The notes below the pieces were generated by a model. It searched no databases. It was not told the DNA's origin and saw only the letters and a program-made list of their open reading frames with translations. Positions 36,611 through 45,613 of a DNA stretch of 64,000 nt are shown here, one piece after another; position 1 is the stretch's first letter; every line of letters starts with the position of its first letter. Location: NCBI GenBank assembly GCA_013298895.1, contig JAAFJM010000013.1:1-64000 (forward strand), read 5' to 3'. The DNA is from Bacteroidota bacterium (GTDB lineage Bacteria > Bacteroidota > Bacteroidia > UKL13-3). Position numbers and translations under genes: made by a program.

Positions 36611-39600
36611 ATGCTAGATAAAATAAAAGAATTTAAGCCCTCGAGTTGGGCTATAGATAACAAAACAAGTATTTATATTATGACCATTATTATAACCTTA
36701 GCTGGTTTAATGAGTTATAATAGCTTGCCAAAAGAACAATTTCCGGAGGTAGTATTTCCGCAAATTATTGTTAGTACTGTTCAGGCTGGAACATCGCCTA
36801 AGGATATGGAAAACATTGTAACTAAACATTTAGAAAAGAGTTTGAAATCTATTTCGGGTGTTAAAAAAATTACAAGTAATACCATACAAAATATCAGTTT
36901 AATTACTGTTGAATTTAACACCGATGTGCAGATTCCAATTGCAAAGCAAAGGGTAAAAGATCAAGTAGATAAAGCACGTAAAGATTTACCTCAAGTGCTT
37001 ACCAGTGAACCTTCGGTAATGGAAATTGATGTATCGCAAATGCCTATTATGTTTGTGCATTTATCGGGCGATTATCCATTAGATAAGCTAAAAGTTTATG
37101 CCGAAGATTTACAAGATAGAATTGAAGGTTTAAAAGAAATTACACGTGCCGATATAGTTGGAGCATTAGATAGAGAGGTTCAAATTAACCTTGATATGTA
37201 TAAAATGCAATCGGCTGATGTAGCTATGTATGATGTAATGCAGGCTATTGGAAACGAAAACGTTACTATTAGTGGTGGTTCTGTAAAAATGGACGGTTTA
37301 TTACGTGAAATTAATGTGGTGGGTCAATATGCCGATCCTAAAAAAATTGGTGATTTAACGATACGTTCTGCGAGTGGTGCCGTTGTATACTTACGTGATA
37401 TTGCTGAAGTGAAAGATGGTTTTAAAGAGCAAGAAAGTTTTGCACGTTTAGAACATAAAAATGTAATTACTTTAAATATAGTAAAAAAGAGTGGTCAAAA
37501 CTTAATTGATGCAAGTGATAAAATCAGGAAATTAACTGAAGAGTTAAAGGAAAGTCACTTTCCTAAAGGCTTAAAAATTACAATAACAGGAGATCAATCA
37601 GAGAAAACACGTGTAACCTTACACGATTTAATAAACACCATTATTATTGGTTTTGTATTGGTAACAATCATTTTAATGTTTTTTATGGGTGCTACCAATG
37701 CATTGTTTGTGGCTATGTCGGTACCTTTATCAATGGCAGTTGCATTTTTAGTATTACCAAGTTTAGGTTTTACTTTAAATATGATTGTATTGTTTGCTTT
37801 CTTGCTCGCATTGGGTATTGTGGTGGATGATGCCATTGTGGTTATTGAAAATACGCATCGTATTTTTGAAAATGGAAAAGTGCCAATTAAAAAGGCTGCC
37901 AAACTAGCGGCAGGCGAAGTGTTTTTACCTGTACTTTCAGGTACTTTAACTACTTTAGCTCCGTTTATTCCATTGGCATTTTGGCAAGGTGTAATTGGTA
38001 AATTTATGTTCTTTTTACCAGTAACTTTAATTATTACCTTATTGGCTTCATTGGTTGTTGCTTATATTATTAATCCTGTGTTTGCGGTTGATTTTATGAA
38101 AACCCACGAAGAAGAGGCAGAAGAACGTAAAAACACCAAAGGTTTTAAAATTACTTCTGTTGTATTTGCAGTAATAGCATTGGTATCTTATTTATCAGGT
38201 AATTTTGGTTTAGGCAACTTTACTGTTGTTATTTATTTATTGTATTGTTTCAATCGTTTTGTGCTGTATAAAACAATTGGTAAATTCCAAAATAAAACTT
38301 GGCCTAGCATTCAAGAAAAATATAAAAAATTAATTACTTGGTGCTTAGCTAAAAATCGTCCTGTTTTTATTTTATTAGGAACTATTGGATTATTGTTTTT
38401 TAGTTTTTTCCTAGTATCGGTTCGTACTCCTAAAATAGTTTTCTTCCCTCAAGCATCACCCAATTTCGTTTATACTTATATTCAAATGCCCGTAGGTACC
38501 GACCAAGTTAAAACTGATTCAATAACAAAAATTGTAGAAGAAAGAATATACAAAGCAATTGGTGATAGCAATAAAATTGTAGAGTCGGTTATTTCAAATG
38601 TAGCTATTGGGGCAGGCGATCCAAGCCAGTTTGAAGCAGGAGCACAATCGCATTTGGGTAAAGTTACTGTTGCATTTGTTGAATTTGGCAAGCGTAATGG
38701 TGAAGAAACTTTACTTTATTTAGATAAAATTAGAAAAGCGGTAAATAATATTCCTGGCGCACAAATAACAGTAGAACAAGAACAAGGTGGACCTCCAACT
38801 GGTAAGCCAGTAAATATTGAAATTATTGGTGATAATTTTAATGAATTAACTGCTGTTTCTAAAGATTTAAAACGCTACTTAGATTCGTTACAAATTCCCG
38901 GTATTGAAGAGTTGAAATCAGATTTGATTACCAATAAACCAGAAATATTAATTGAAATTGATAGGGAGCGTGCTAACCGTGAGGGCATTACTTCGGCTCA
39001 AATTGGTCAAGCTTTACGTGGTGCCATTTTTGGTATTGAGGTATCTAAATTTAAAGATGCCAACGATGATTATCCAATTCAAGTGCGTTACAACGAAAGC
39101 CAACGTAATAATATTGATGCATTGATGAATTTAAAAATTACTTACCGCGATATGAATATGGGTGGTATGTTACGTTCTGTTCCATTATCATCGGTAGCTA
39201 AGTTAAAATACAGCCAAACCTATGGTGGTATTAAGCGTAAAAATCAAAAACGTTTGGTTACTTTAGGTTCTAATGTACTTACAGGTTACAATGCTAACGA
39301 AGTGGTTGATGCAGTTAAAAAAGCCGTTGCTAAATTCAATTTACCTTCTACCGTAACAACTGATATGACAGGTGAGCAAGAACAACAAGCTGAAACAGGT
39401 GCATTCTTGGTTAACGCTATGATGATATCTCTAGGTTTAATTTTCTTGATTTTGGTAACGCAATTCAACTCTATTTCAAAACCAATTATTATTTTAAGTG
39501 AAATTATTTTTAGTATCATTGGTGTATTATTAGGTTTTTCTATCTTCAAAATGGATATGTCAATATTAATGACAGGTATTGGAGTTGTTGCGCTGGCGGG

Positions 39601-39982
39601 AATTGTGGTGCGAAATGGAATTCTCTTGGTTGAGTTTACTGATATATTAATTGAAAATGGAATGGAGGTAAAAGAAGCAATTATTGAGGCAGGTAAAACC
39701 CGTATGACTCCTGTAATTTTAACTGCTTCGGCTACCATGTTAGGTTTAATTCCTTTAGCAGTTGGTTTAAACATTGATTTTGTAACATTATTTACTCATG
39801 GAAATCCTCATATTTTCTTTGGTGGTGATAGTGTTGCTTTCTGGGGTCCTCTATCTTGGACCATGATTTTTGGATTATTATTTGCCACAGTTTTAACTTT
39901 AATTTTGGTTCCTGTAATGTTATTAATCTCAGAATCAATTAAAAAGAAAGTTTTTCCTAAAAGGGCAAACAAAGTTCACTAA
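36611..39982 (+). CDS. RND-family efflux permease
   Basis: About 1123 residues from the ATG at 36611 (MLDKIKEFKPSSWAIDNKTS). A longer frame from 36557 would translate the 18-bp palindrome, so it is unlikely. Motifs: DxxxxxxxK-like early segment, LPKEQFPEVVFPQIIVSTVQAGTSPKDMENIV, first large periplasmic loop, TM4 proton relay GIVVDDAIVVIENTHRIFENG, and the TM10 relay VALAGIVVRNGILLVEF. The twelve-helix plan and two periplasmic loops are intact. The HAE/HME-type divide cannot be settled. Last gene of the operon, with a strong terminator. Confidence 0.94.
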   Translation: MLDKIKEFKPSSWAIDNKTSIYIMTIIITLAGLMSYNSLPKEQFPEVVFPQIIVSTVQAGTSPKDMENIVTKHLEKSLKSISGVKKITSNTIQNISLITVEFNTDVQIPIAKQRVKDQVDKARKDLPQVLTSEPSVMEIDVSQMPIMFVHLSGDYPLDKLKVYAEDLQDRIEGLKEITRADIVGALDREVQINLDMYKMQSADVAMYDVMQAIGNENVTISGGSVKMDGLLREINVVGQYADPKKIGDLTIRSASGAVVYLRDIAEVKDGFKEQESFARLEHKNVITLNIVKKSGQNLIDASDKIRKLTEELKESHFPKGLKITITGDQSEKTRVTLHDLINTIIIGFVLVTIILMFFMGATNALFVAMSVPLSMAVAFLVLPSLGFTLNMIVLFAFLLALGIVVDDAIVVIENTHRIFENGKVPIKKAAKLAAGEVFLPVLSGTLTTLAPFIPLAFWQGVIGKFMFFLPVTLIITLLASLVVAYIINPVFAVDFMKTHEEEAEERKNTKGFKITSVVFAVIALVSYLSGNFGLGNFTVVIYLLYCFNRFVLYKTIGKFQNKTWPSIQEKYKKLITWCLAKNRPVFILLGTIGLLFFSFFLVSVRTPKIVFFPQASPNFVYTYIQMPVGTDQVKTDSITKIVEERIYKAIGDSNKIVESVISNVAIGAGDPSQFEAGAQSHLGKVTVAFVEFGKRNGEETLLYLDKIRKAVNNIPGAQITVEQEQGGPPTGKPVNIEIIGDNFNELTAVSKDLKRYLDSLQIPGIEELKSDLITNKPEILIEIDRERANREGITSAQIGQALRGAIFGIEVSKFKDANDDYPIQVRYNESQRNNIDALMNLKITYRDMNMGGMLRSVPLSSVAKLKYSQTYGGIKRKNQKRLVTLGSNVLTGYNANEVVDAVKKAVAKFNLPSTVTTDMTGEQEQQAETGAFLVNAMMISLGLIFLILVTQFNSISKPIIILSEIIFSIIGVLLGFSIFKMDMSILMTGIGVVALAGIVVRNGILLVEFTDILIENGMEVKEAIIEAGKTRMTPVILTASATMLGLIPLAVGLNIDFVTLFTHGNPHIFFGGDSVAFWGPLSWTMIFGLLFATVLTLILVPVMLLISESIKKKVFPKRANKVH

Positions 39983-40040
39983 TACTACGTTGTATTTTTA
40001 TTACACTTAGGGGTAGAGGTGTAATTTGTTTCATAGGCTA

Positions 40041-40072
40041 AACGAGGTTTCCGCAAGGAGGCCTCGTTTTTT
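40041..40072 (+). terminator. Terminator of the efflux operon
   Basis: AACGAGG (40041-40047) pairs with CCTCGTT (40062-40068); an inner TCC/GGA helix closes a GCAA tetraloop. A T run follows. About 60 bases after the permease stop. A weaker ATTACAC/GTGTAAT hairpin precedes it (40000-40025). Confidence 0.85.
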
Positions 40073-40119
40073 CATTTTATAATACTTTTAATTATCTTGC
40101 CATTACAAAGTTTTTTATA

Positions 40120-40473
40120 ATGATACAGAATAAAGATTTTAAGCAATATCCATTATCGTTTCCTGAAACTGTGGAAGCCGAACATTTCGAAAATGTATCG
40201 TATAAAGTTAAGAACAAAATATTTGTAACACATAATGCCAAAGAAAACAGGTGTTGCGTAAAGCTAAGTGCCGAGGAACAATCTTTGTTTTGTATGATTG
40301 ATAAAGAAATTATTTTTCCTGTACCCAATAAATGGGGGAAACATGGTTGGACATTGGTAAACCTAAAATTAGTTAATGAAGAATTATTGATGGAAGTTTT
40401 AACCGCAGCTTACTGCAATGTGGCTCCTCCAAAACTTTCAGCACCATTTTTAAAGCAAATTGATTCGTTTTAA
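40120..40473 (+). CDS. MmcQ/YjbR-family protein
   Basis: A 117-residue protein of the MmcQ/YjbR fold: EAEHFENVSYKVKNKIFVTHNAKENRCCVKLSAEEQSLF, then PVPNKWGKHGWTLVNLKLVNEELLMEVLTAAYCNVAPPKL. These proteins resemble a double-wing DNA-binding fold; the biochemical role is unknown. It is alone between the efflux operon terminator and dnaX. Confidence 0.88.
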   Translation: MIQNKDFKQYPLSFPETVEAEHFENVSYKVKNKIFVTHNAKENRCCVKLSAEEQSLFCMIDKEIIFPVPNKWGKHGWTLVNLKLVNEELLMEVLTAAYCNVAPPKLSAPFLKQIDSF

Positions 40474-40585
40474 AATGTTTAGAAGTTTTTATACAACATG
40501 CTTAGGCCTTAAACACAAATTCTCAATTTATCAACAATTAGCAGTTTAATTTTATTATATCGAAAAAATCAAATTAATTGCAGGC

Positions 40586-41722
40586 ATGGAAAATTTTGTG
40601 GTTTCGGCCCGTAAATACCGTCCGGCTAGTTTCGATACAGTAATTGGCCAGGGCCATGTAGTACAAACTTTAAAAAATGCCATTAAAAACAAGCATTTGG
40701 CGCACGCATTTTTATTTTGCGGACCACGTGGTGTAGGTAAAACTACCTCTGCTCGCTTGTTAGCTAAAACTATAAACTGTACCAACTTAACTGCCGATTT
40801 AGAGGCTTGTAATAAATGCGATAGCTGCAATGCTTTCAATAACAATGCATCGTTTAATATTTATGAGCTTGATGCTGCAAGCAATAACTCAGTTGACGAT
40901 ATTAGAGCCTTGGTTGACCAAGTGCGTTACGCGCCACAAGGCGCTACTTATAAAATTTATATTATAGATGAGGTACACATGTTAAGTGCGAACGCCTTCA
41001 ATGCATTTTTAAAAACATTGGAAGAACCACCTCCATATGCCAAATTTATTTTAGCAACTACTGAAAAACATAAAATACTCCCAACTATTATTTCTCGTTG
41101 TCAAGTATTCGATTTCCATAGAATTAAAATTGAAGATGCAGTTAAGCAATTAAAAGCCATTTGCGAAAAAGAAAATATTACTGCCGATGAAGATGCGCTG
41201 CATGTAATTGCCCAAAAAGCTGATGGAGCCATGCGTGATGCACTTTCTATTTTTGATAGAATAGTAAGTTTTAGTGGAACAAACATTAAATACCAAGATG
41301 TAATTAATAACCTAAACATTCTTGATTACGATTATTACTTTAAAGCAGTAAACTTACTTTTAAATGAAGATTTAGCGGGCTTACTTTTATTGTTTGATGA
41401 AATATTGAACAATGGCTTTGATGCATTACATTTTGTTGGCGGATTTAGCGAACATATCCGTAATTTGATGGTTTGCAAACATCCTGATACAGTAAAACTA
41501 TTAGAAGTATCGCAAACGGTAGCTGTTAAATTTAATGAGCAAGCCAAAGCTTGCAATTTAGCGCTTATGCTGAACGCATTGAATATTTTAAATAAATGCG
41601 AATTAGACTACAAAACATCGAAAAATGCTAGGCTGCATGTGGAGCTGTGCTTAATGAAATTAAGCCATATCCAATCCTATATCAACCTACAAAATAATGG
41701 TGTTGACTTAAAAAAAAAATAG
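40586..41722 (+). CDS. dnaX: DNA polymerase III gamma form (DnaX, N-terminal ATPase)
   Basis: DnaX loads the sliding clamp as part of the clamp-loader complex. This reading frame gives 378 residues. Walker A GPRGVGKTT (46-54), the zinc-binding Cys65, Cys75, Cys78 and Cys81, Walker B IIDEVHML (127-133) and the sensor segments ILATTEKHKILPTIISRCQVFDFHRI are intact. It stops at TAG (41720-41722) right after an A10 run at 41710-41719. A second frame, open from that run to 42402, holds the tau-specific tail. Shifting by -1 at the A run gives a 605-residue tau. The gene is therefore probably read in two forms. Confidence 0.95.
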   Translation: MENFVVSARKYRPASFDTVIGQGHVVQTLKNAIKNKHLAHAFLFCGPRGVGKTTSARLLAKTINCTNLTADLEACNKCDSCNAFNNNASFNIYELDAASNNSVDDIRALVDQVRYAPQGATYKIYIIDEVHMLSANAFNAFLKTLEEPPPYAKFILATTEKHKILPTIISRCQVFDFHRIKIEDAVKQLKAICEKENITADEDALHVIAQKADGAMRDALSIFDRIVSFSGTNIKYQDVINNLNILDYDYYFKAVNLLLNEDLAGLLLLFDEILNNGFDALHFVGGFSEHIRNLMVCKHPDTVKLLEVSQTVAVKFNEQAKACNLALMLNALNILNKCELDYKTSKNARLHVELCLMKLSHIQSYINLQNNGVDLKKK

Positions 41723-41742
41723 TTGATTTTTCTGATTCAACT
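41710..41742 (+). promoter_or_regulatory. Slippery A10 run and following hairpin in dnaX
   Basis: Ten consecutive A (41710-41719) end the gamma frame (Leu-Lys-Lys-Lys-stop). Directly after, AGTTGA (41721-41726) pairs with TCAACT (41737-41742) with a 10-base loop. This is the layout of known dnaX recoding sites, where -1 ribosomal frameshifting or transcriptional slippage on an A run joins gamma to the tau tail. Confidence 0.8.
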
Positions 41743-42402
41743 CAAACAGAACCTACTGAAAATAAACCCATTGACAATCCATCTATTGTTAATACATCAG
41801 TAAACACTGAACCCGCCATTACTCCTACAATAGTTCAGGAACAGCCAATTGCTCTTCCTGAAAATAAAGTTGTTTCAAATAATCTTCCTCCAATGCCTAA
41901 AACTGGAGGTTTGTTTGGCAAAAAATCGGGAGATTCAATTGCTCAATTGAAGGAGCAAATGGCCGAAAAACTTAAAAACGAAATCCAAGAAACGCAAAAA
42001 GAAACTGAAGAAAAAATTCTCGAAATTGAAGATTTCAGTAAAGATGAATATTATTCAGATTCAGATATGAACCGTGTTTGGGTTGATTTTGTAGTACAGT
42101 TAAATAAAGGTAGTTTAAGTTTTTTAAAAGAGCGTAAGTTAAAAAACGATAGCCACAAAATAACCTTAGTACTTGCTAGTAACCATGAAAGGAGTTTGTG
42201 TGAAGAACATCGATTAAACGCGTTGCAATATTTTAGAATTAATTTAAAAAACACCCAAATAAATTTAGATTTTGAGGTGGATACCACATTAATTCCTGAA
42301 ACAAAATCGCTTTCTGTGGAAGATAAGTTTAACAAAATGGTAGAACAAAATCCCGATTTAGCCACACTTCGTCAATTGCTTGAATTGGAAATTGAATATT
42401 AA
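41719..42402 (+). CDS. dnaX: Tau-specific C-terminal part of DnaX, -1 frame
   Basis: The frame is open from the A run through 42402 with no ATG before 41893. It begins IVDFSDSTQTEPTENKP, a Thr/Pro/Asn-rich linker with repeated acidic stretches, and then a structured C-terminal part (KSGDSIAQLKEQMAEKLKNEI, VWVDFVVQLNKGSLSFLKERKL, PDLATLRQLLELEIEY). The linker then polymerase-binding region plan matches tau tails. Translated from the first internal ATG it would give only 169 residues, which is unlikely to be an independent gene. The -1 fusion from 40586 has an exact codon count. Confidence 0.8.
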   Translation: MVDFSDSTQTEPTENKPIDNPSIVNTSVNTEPAITPTIVQEQPIALPENKVVSNNLPPMPKTGGLFGKKSGDSIAQLKEQMAEKLKNEIQETQKETEEKILEIEDFSKDEYYSDSDMNRVWVDFVVQLNKGSLSFLKERKLKNDSHKITLVLASNHERSLCEEHRLNALQYFRINLKNTQINLDFEVDTTLIPETKSLSVEDKFNKMVEQNPDLATLRQLLELEIEY

Positions 42403-42406
42403 TCAA

Positions 42407-42652
42407 ATGAAATTAATACTTGAATTTATTGGTGCTCTCTTCCGTTTTTTATATGGAACTGTTATTAGAAAATTAAACATTTCCCAAAGTCCATATTATT
42501 CTTTTTTTGAATACTTAAATGGTTCTGAAAAAAAGGAAGACGACCATTGGGATAAAAACCAAGGAATAATTGCATCAGTAAATATTGTTGTTGGTGCAAT
42601 TGTACTAGTGATTATTTTTTTTTGTATCAATTATTTGATGTATTATATATAA
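42407..42652 (+). CDS. Small membrane protein
   Basis: About 81 residues from the ATG at 42407, 4 bases after the tau stop (a longer frame starts at 42380 inside dnaX). It has hydrophobic stretches at the N-terminus (LILEFIGALFRFLYGTVI) and at the C-terminus (IVVGAIVLVIIFFCINYL) with a charged segment between (GSEKKEDDHWDKNQ). Probably a two-helix membrane protein. No family recognised. It may be co-expressed with dnaX. Confidence 0.65.
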   Translation: MKLILEFIGALFRFLYGTVIRKLNISQSPYYSFFEYLNGSEKKEDDHWDKNQGIIASVNIVVGAIVLVIIFFCINYLMYYI

Positions 42653-42686
42653 AAATAAAAATTTCCAAAGGCGTTTTTCAAATAAA

Positions 42687-42739
42687 CCATCAATCAACTA
42701 CTATCAACCATCAACTAAATTAACTTCACAAACAATTAA
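42687..42739. repeat. Mixed 7/8/9-base tandem array before the PorV-like gene
   Basis: Four units of 7 (CCATCAA, TCAACTA, CTATCAA, CCATCAA) are followed by CTAAATTAA (9), CTTCACAA and ACAATTAA (8 each). CCATCAA occurs twice. The unit endings (CAA, TAA) resemble the arrays at 16558-16639 and 48069-48252. It starts 34 bases after a stop codon. Confidence 0.55.
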
Positions 42740-42788
42740 CCTTTAGAATATAAAATAATGTTTTATTTTGCACGGCTTTTATAAAACA

Positions 42789-43793
42789 ATGAAGTTTAAA
42801 TTCAAATTATTATATATTTTATTAATTACTGCCCCTTTTGCGCAAGCACAAATATTGCCAACCTTTGGTAATAGCCGCACAGGAGGAAGTGGTATGCAGT
42901 TTTTAAAAATTGCTCCTGATGCACGTTCGGCTGCAATGGGCGGTGCTGTGGTAGGGTTAACCAACGATGCAGCTGCCATGTATTGGAATCCTGCGGGAAT
43001 TACCGGAATTGATACAGGCAAAGTTACTGCGCAGTTTTCGCATATACGTTGGTTTGGAAATAGCCAAGTAAATTATGGTGCGGTGGCTTTTAAAGCTGGT
43101 AAATTAAGTTATGTAGGCGTTAATGTAATGAGTTTAGGCTTTGGCGATACCAAAGAAACAACAGAGTTTGAACCAAACGGAACAGGCCGAAATGTATTGA
43201 TGGGAAGCACTTCTATAGGTGTTAGTTTTGCAAAAATTTTAACCAATAGTTTTAGTTTTGGCTTACAAGCCAAATTTGCGCAAGAGGTTATAGCTAACGT
43301 ATCCGTTAATAATGTACTTTTCGATTTAGGTTTAACTTATAATATTGGTATCAAAAACGCTCGTTTTGGAGTTACGTTTTCTAATTTTGGCGTAAATGTA
43401 GCACCAACAGGAAGTGTTACTATTTTAAAATTAAATGGCGAAACTCAAAAAAACGATTTTACACCAGTTTCGGCACCTGCTGTATTTAGGTTAGGTTTTG
43501 CCATTGACCCAATTAGCAATAAAACGCACGTATTAACTACTGCTGCGCAATTAAATCACCCAACTGATAACAACGAAACAGTAGGACTAGGAGTGGAGTA
43601 TAGCTGGAAAAAAATTCTTTATGGCCGCAGTGGTTGGGAGTTTGGCTTAGACGAAGCTAATAATTTTCCAAGTTTAGGTTTTGGAATTAAATTGCCTCGT
43701 AGTTTTGGTAACTTTGGTATTGATTATGGTTTGGTGAGCAAATCGCGCATTGGCAACATCCATAGAATTGGTTTATTATTTACCATTAAATAA
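42789..43793 (+). CDS. PorV/PorQ-family outer-membrane protein (type IX secretion)
   Basis: About 334 residues from the ATG at 42789; the longer TTG frame at 42768 would lie within promoter-like sequence. Signal FKLLYILLITAPFAQAQ. The mature start NSRTGGSGMQFLKIAPDARSAAMGGAVVGLTNDAAAMYWNPAGITG is the PorV/PorQ signature. Such 14-strand barrels act as shuttles or anchors for type IX secretion cargo in the outer membrane. A type A sorting cargo is encoded at 49751. It is followed after 8 bases by a lipoprotein gene. Confidence 0.87.
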   Translation: MKFKFKLLYILLITAPFAQAQILPTFGNSRTGGSGMQFLKIAPDARSAAMGGAVVGLTNDAAAMYWNPAGITGIDTGKVTAQFSHIRWFGNSQVNYGAVAFKAGKLSYVGVNVMSLGFGDTKETTEFEPNGTGRNVLMGSTSIGVSFAKILTNSFSFGLQAKFAQEVIANVSVNNVLFDLGLTYNIGIKNARFGVTFSNFGVNVAPTGSVTILKLNGETQKNDFTPVSAPAVFRLGFAIDPISNKTHVLTTAAQLNHPTDNNETVGLGVEYSWKKILYGRSGWEFGLDEANNFPSLGFGIKLPRSFGNFGIDYGLVSKSRIGNIHRIGLLFTIK

Positions 43794-43800
43794 TTTAAAA

Positions 43801-45039
43801 ATGAAATCAACTTTTATAAAATATATATTTTTAACTGCATCTGTTATTGGTTTAATATCATCGTGTTCGGTGTTTGGTGGTAAACAAAACGATACTGTTG
43901 ATCAGGTATTACAACAAGGACAAATTGATCCAAATTTGGTTCCTAAAGCAGTTAGCTATGTTCCGGTGTTTCCGTTTTTTAAAGGTTTCCAAAATCCGGT
44001 AGATGTATATGTAGGTTTTGATGAAATGATATATGTAGTTGATGACAAAGGTCTAAATGTGCTTGATCAAAAAGGTACGTTAGCATATACCATTGCCATA
44101 CCAGGCGCAAAAGAAATAACACAAGATAGAAGATTACACACTTATGTAATTGGAAAAGTATTTGATGCTAAACTAAATGCTACTGTTACTTGTGTATATC
44201 ACTTAGAAGGAACAGGTCAGGGAAATTATAAATTCATTGATACGATGGCTCATCCGTTTTGCGATGCTTCACGCCAAAGTACTCAGTTTAGAGGTGCTGC
44301 AGATGAAGAAGTAGAATTTACAGGAATAGCTTGCTTGAGCGATAATACGTTGTATGTAAGTAGAAAAGGTCCTCGTAATCAGGGTAACTCATTTGTAAGA
44401 CCTGATAATGCAGTTTTATTATTTGACCAAGATGGCGTAAATACTGGATATGCAGCAGGATTAAATGCAACAGAATCGGGTTTAAAAACAGCCATAGATA
44501 TTTCTGGAATTGCTACATTTTCAGCTCCACCACAAAGATTGCAAGGAATGAGTACTTCTAAAAATTTCTTAATTACTTCTAGTAATCAAACCAATAATTT
44601 AGAATATAAGTCGCTACTAATAACCGTTTTTGATGATCCTGATTTAGGTCCTCAATACACAGAAACTTCAAGTTTGCTAAATTTTGATATTTCGAAGGCT
44701 AATAGTTTTATGTATGAGCCATTCAGATTTAAAAAACCAGAAGATTGTTTTATAGCGCCTGATGCCACAGGTTATTATTTTGTGGTGGATAGTGAAACAG
44801 ATTCAGTTTATGTATTCACTAACCAAGGTTTTGAAGGAGTAAATCCTCCCGCCAATTCAACCATCAAAAAGCAAGTAAATGTATCGTTTGGCGGAAGAGC
44901 TGCCGATGGAAAACCACTTGATGGTCCGTTTAATTTTAACGACCCAATGGGAATTTGTTATAACCGTAAAACGATTTATGTAGCCGATAAAGGCAATAAC
45001 CGCATTTGCCGTTACAAACTGAATACTGATTTAGAATAA
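43801..45039 (+). CDS. Beta-propeller (NHL-like) lipoprotein
   Basis: About 412 residues from the ATG at 43801; the frame from 43750 would start inside the PorV-like gene. Lipoprotein signal YIFLTASVIGLISSC. The mature part shows NHL or 6-bladed propeller strands: FQNPVDVYVGFDEMIYVVDDKGLNVLDQKG, DCFIAPDATGYYFVVDSETDSVYVF, and FNDPMGICYNRKTIYVADKGNNRICRYKLN. It follows the PorV-like gene by 8 bases, so the two are co-transcribed and may act together at the outer membrane. Direct partner function is unproven. Confidence 0.83.
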   Translation: MKSTFIKYIFLTASVIGLISSCSVFGGKQNDTVDQVLQQGQIDPNLVPKAVSYVPVFPFFKGFQNPVDVYVGFDEMIYVVDDKGLNVLDQKGTLAYTIAIPGAKEITQDRRLHTYVIGKVFDAKLNATVTCVYHLEGTGQGNYKFIDTMAHPFCDASRQSTQFRGAADEEVEFTGIACLSDNTLYVSRKGPRNQGNSFVRPDNAVLLFDQDGVNTGYAAGLNATESGLKTAIDISGIATFSAPPQRLQGMSTSKNFLITSSNQTNNLEYKSLLITVFDDPDLGPQYTETSSLLNFDISKANSFMYEPFRFKKPEDCFIAPDATGYYFVVDSETDSVYVFTNQGFEGVNPPANSTIKKQVNVSFGGRAADGKPLDGPFNFNDPMGICYNRKTIYVADKGNNRICRYKLNTDLE

Positions 45040-45067
45040 AATAAAATTCGAAATTCGAAGTGACAAA
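45040..45067. repeat. Short heptad array directly after a stop codon
   Basis: After TAA (45037-45039) come AATAAAA, TTCGAAA, TTCGAAG, TGACAAA, all 7 bases and in phase. The unit TTCGAAG also occurs twice in the array at 61885-61940. Confidence 0.5.
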
Positions 45068-45111
45068 AATGCGGAGTTGGATGGTACTGAATATTCCTGA
45101 ATTCTATGCCA

Positions 45112-45143
45112 TTGTTGGTGTTTTAGCGAAGCGACACCAACAA
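45112..45143. repeat. Dispersed hairpin repeat, copy 1
   Basis: TTGTTGGTGT (45112-45121) pairs with ACACCAACAA (45134-45143) around a 12-base loop that contains AGCGAAGCG. The same stem, loop core and preceding GCCA occur at 63900-63931; a degenerate copy is at 46389-46427. Confidence 0.85.
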
Positions 45144-45256
45144 AATTTTATCACTAGAATTTCAACACACCAACAGTTACATTTCGATGCATTTAAATGT
45201 TTGCAAGGACGAAAACATCCACTAAAAGTGAAAGTGACTTGTTTATTTCGCTCTGT

Positions 45257-45613
45257 TTAAACACCAATTAGGGCGAAAATTTCTTGTTCATTTAAAAATA
45301 TCAATTCCTCTAAGTAACATGCGCCACTTCCTCCGTTTGGATTTCTATAACCAATGATAACTCCTTGAGTTGTTGATTCTGCTTGAATTGCAACAATAAG
45401 TTGTTGTGTGTTATTTTCTAAATCCAATAAATATGCTAATTGGGGTAAGTCTATTTCATAAACATCATGGCTAGAATCAGTATCCTTAATACAAAAAATG
45501 GCAATACCACTTATGGCTTCTTCTTCATTTGCAATTTTTCCATTGAATGATGGAATATCTTTCCACGATTTAATATCAAAAGCTGGCCAATTATCATTAG
45601 TTTCTTCAGGCAT
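45257..45613 (-). CDS. Hypothetical protein
   Basis: A 118-residue acidic protein (start PEETNDNWPAFDIKSWKDIPSFNGKIANEEEAISGIAIFCI; end GSGACYLEELIFLNEQEIFALIGV). No signal peptide or recognised motif. The size and acidic, beta-rich feel would fit a small immunity or effector-associated protein, but nothing nearby supports this. It is monocistronic on the minus strand between two repeat elements. Confidence 0.6.
   Translation of the reverse strand: MPEETNDNWPAFDIKSWKDIPSFNGKIANEEEAISGIAIFCIKDTDSSHDVYEIDLPQLAYLLDLENNTQQLIVAIQAESTTQGVIIGYRNPNGGSGACYLEELIFLNEQEIFALIGV

Noticed and set aside
37594-37902. Antisense open frames in the RND permease, katG and GMC genes
   Set aside because: They lie within strongly supported genes on the other strand and lack protein-like features; shadows.
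41719-42402. dnaX considered as a frameshifted pseudogene with a separate downstream gene
   Set aside because: The break is exactly at an A10 run, the tail is intact and tau-like, and the fused length is an exact codon count. Recoding is a better explanation, though a sequencing error in the homopolymer cannot be excluded.
45060-45260. Plus-strand open frame of 66 codons
   Set aside because: It consists largely of the hairpin repeat at 45112-45143 and has no recognisable protein features.
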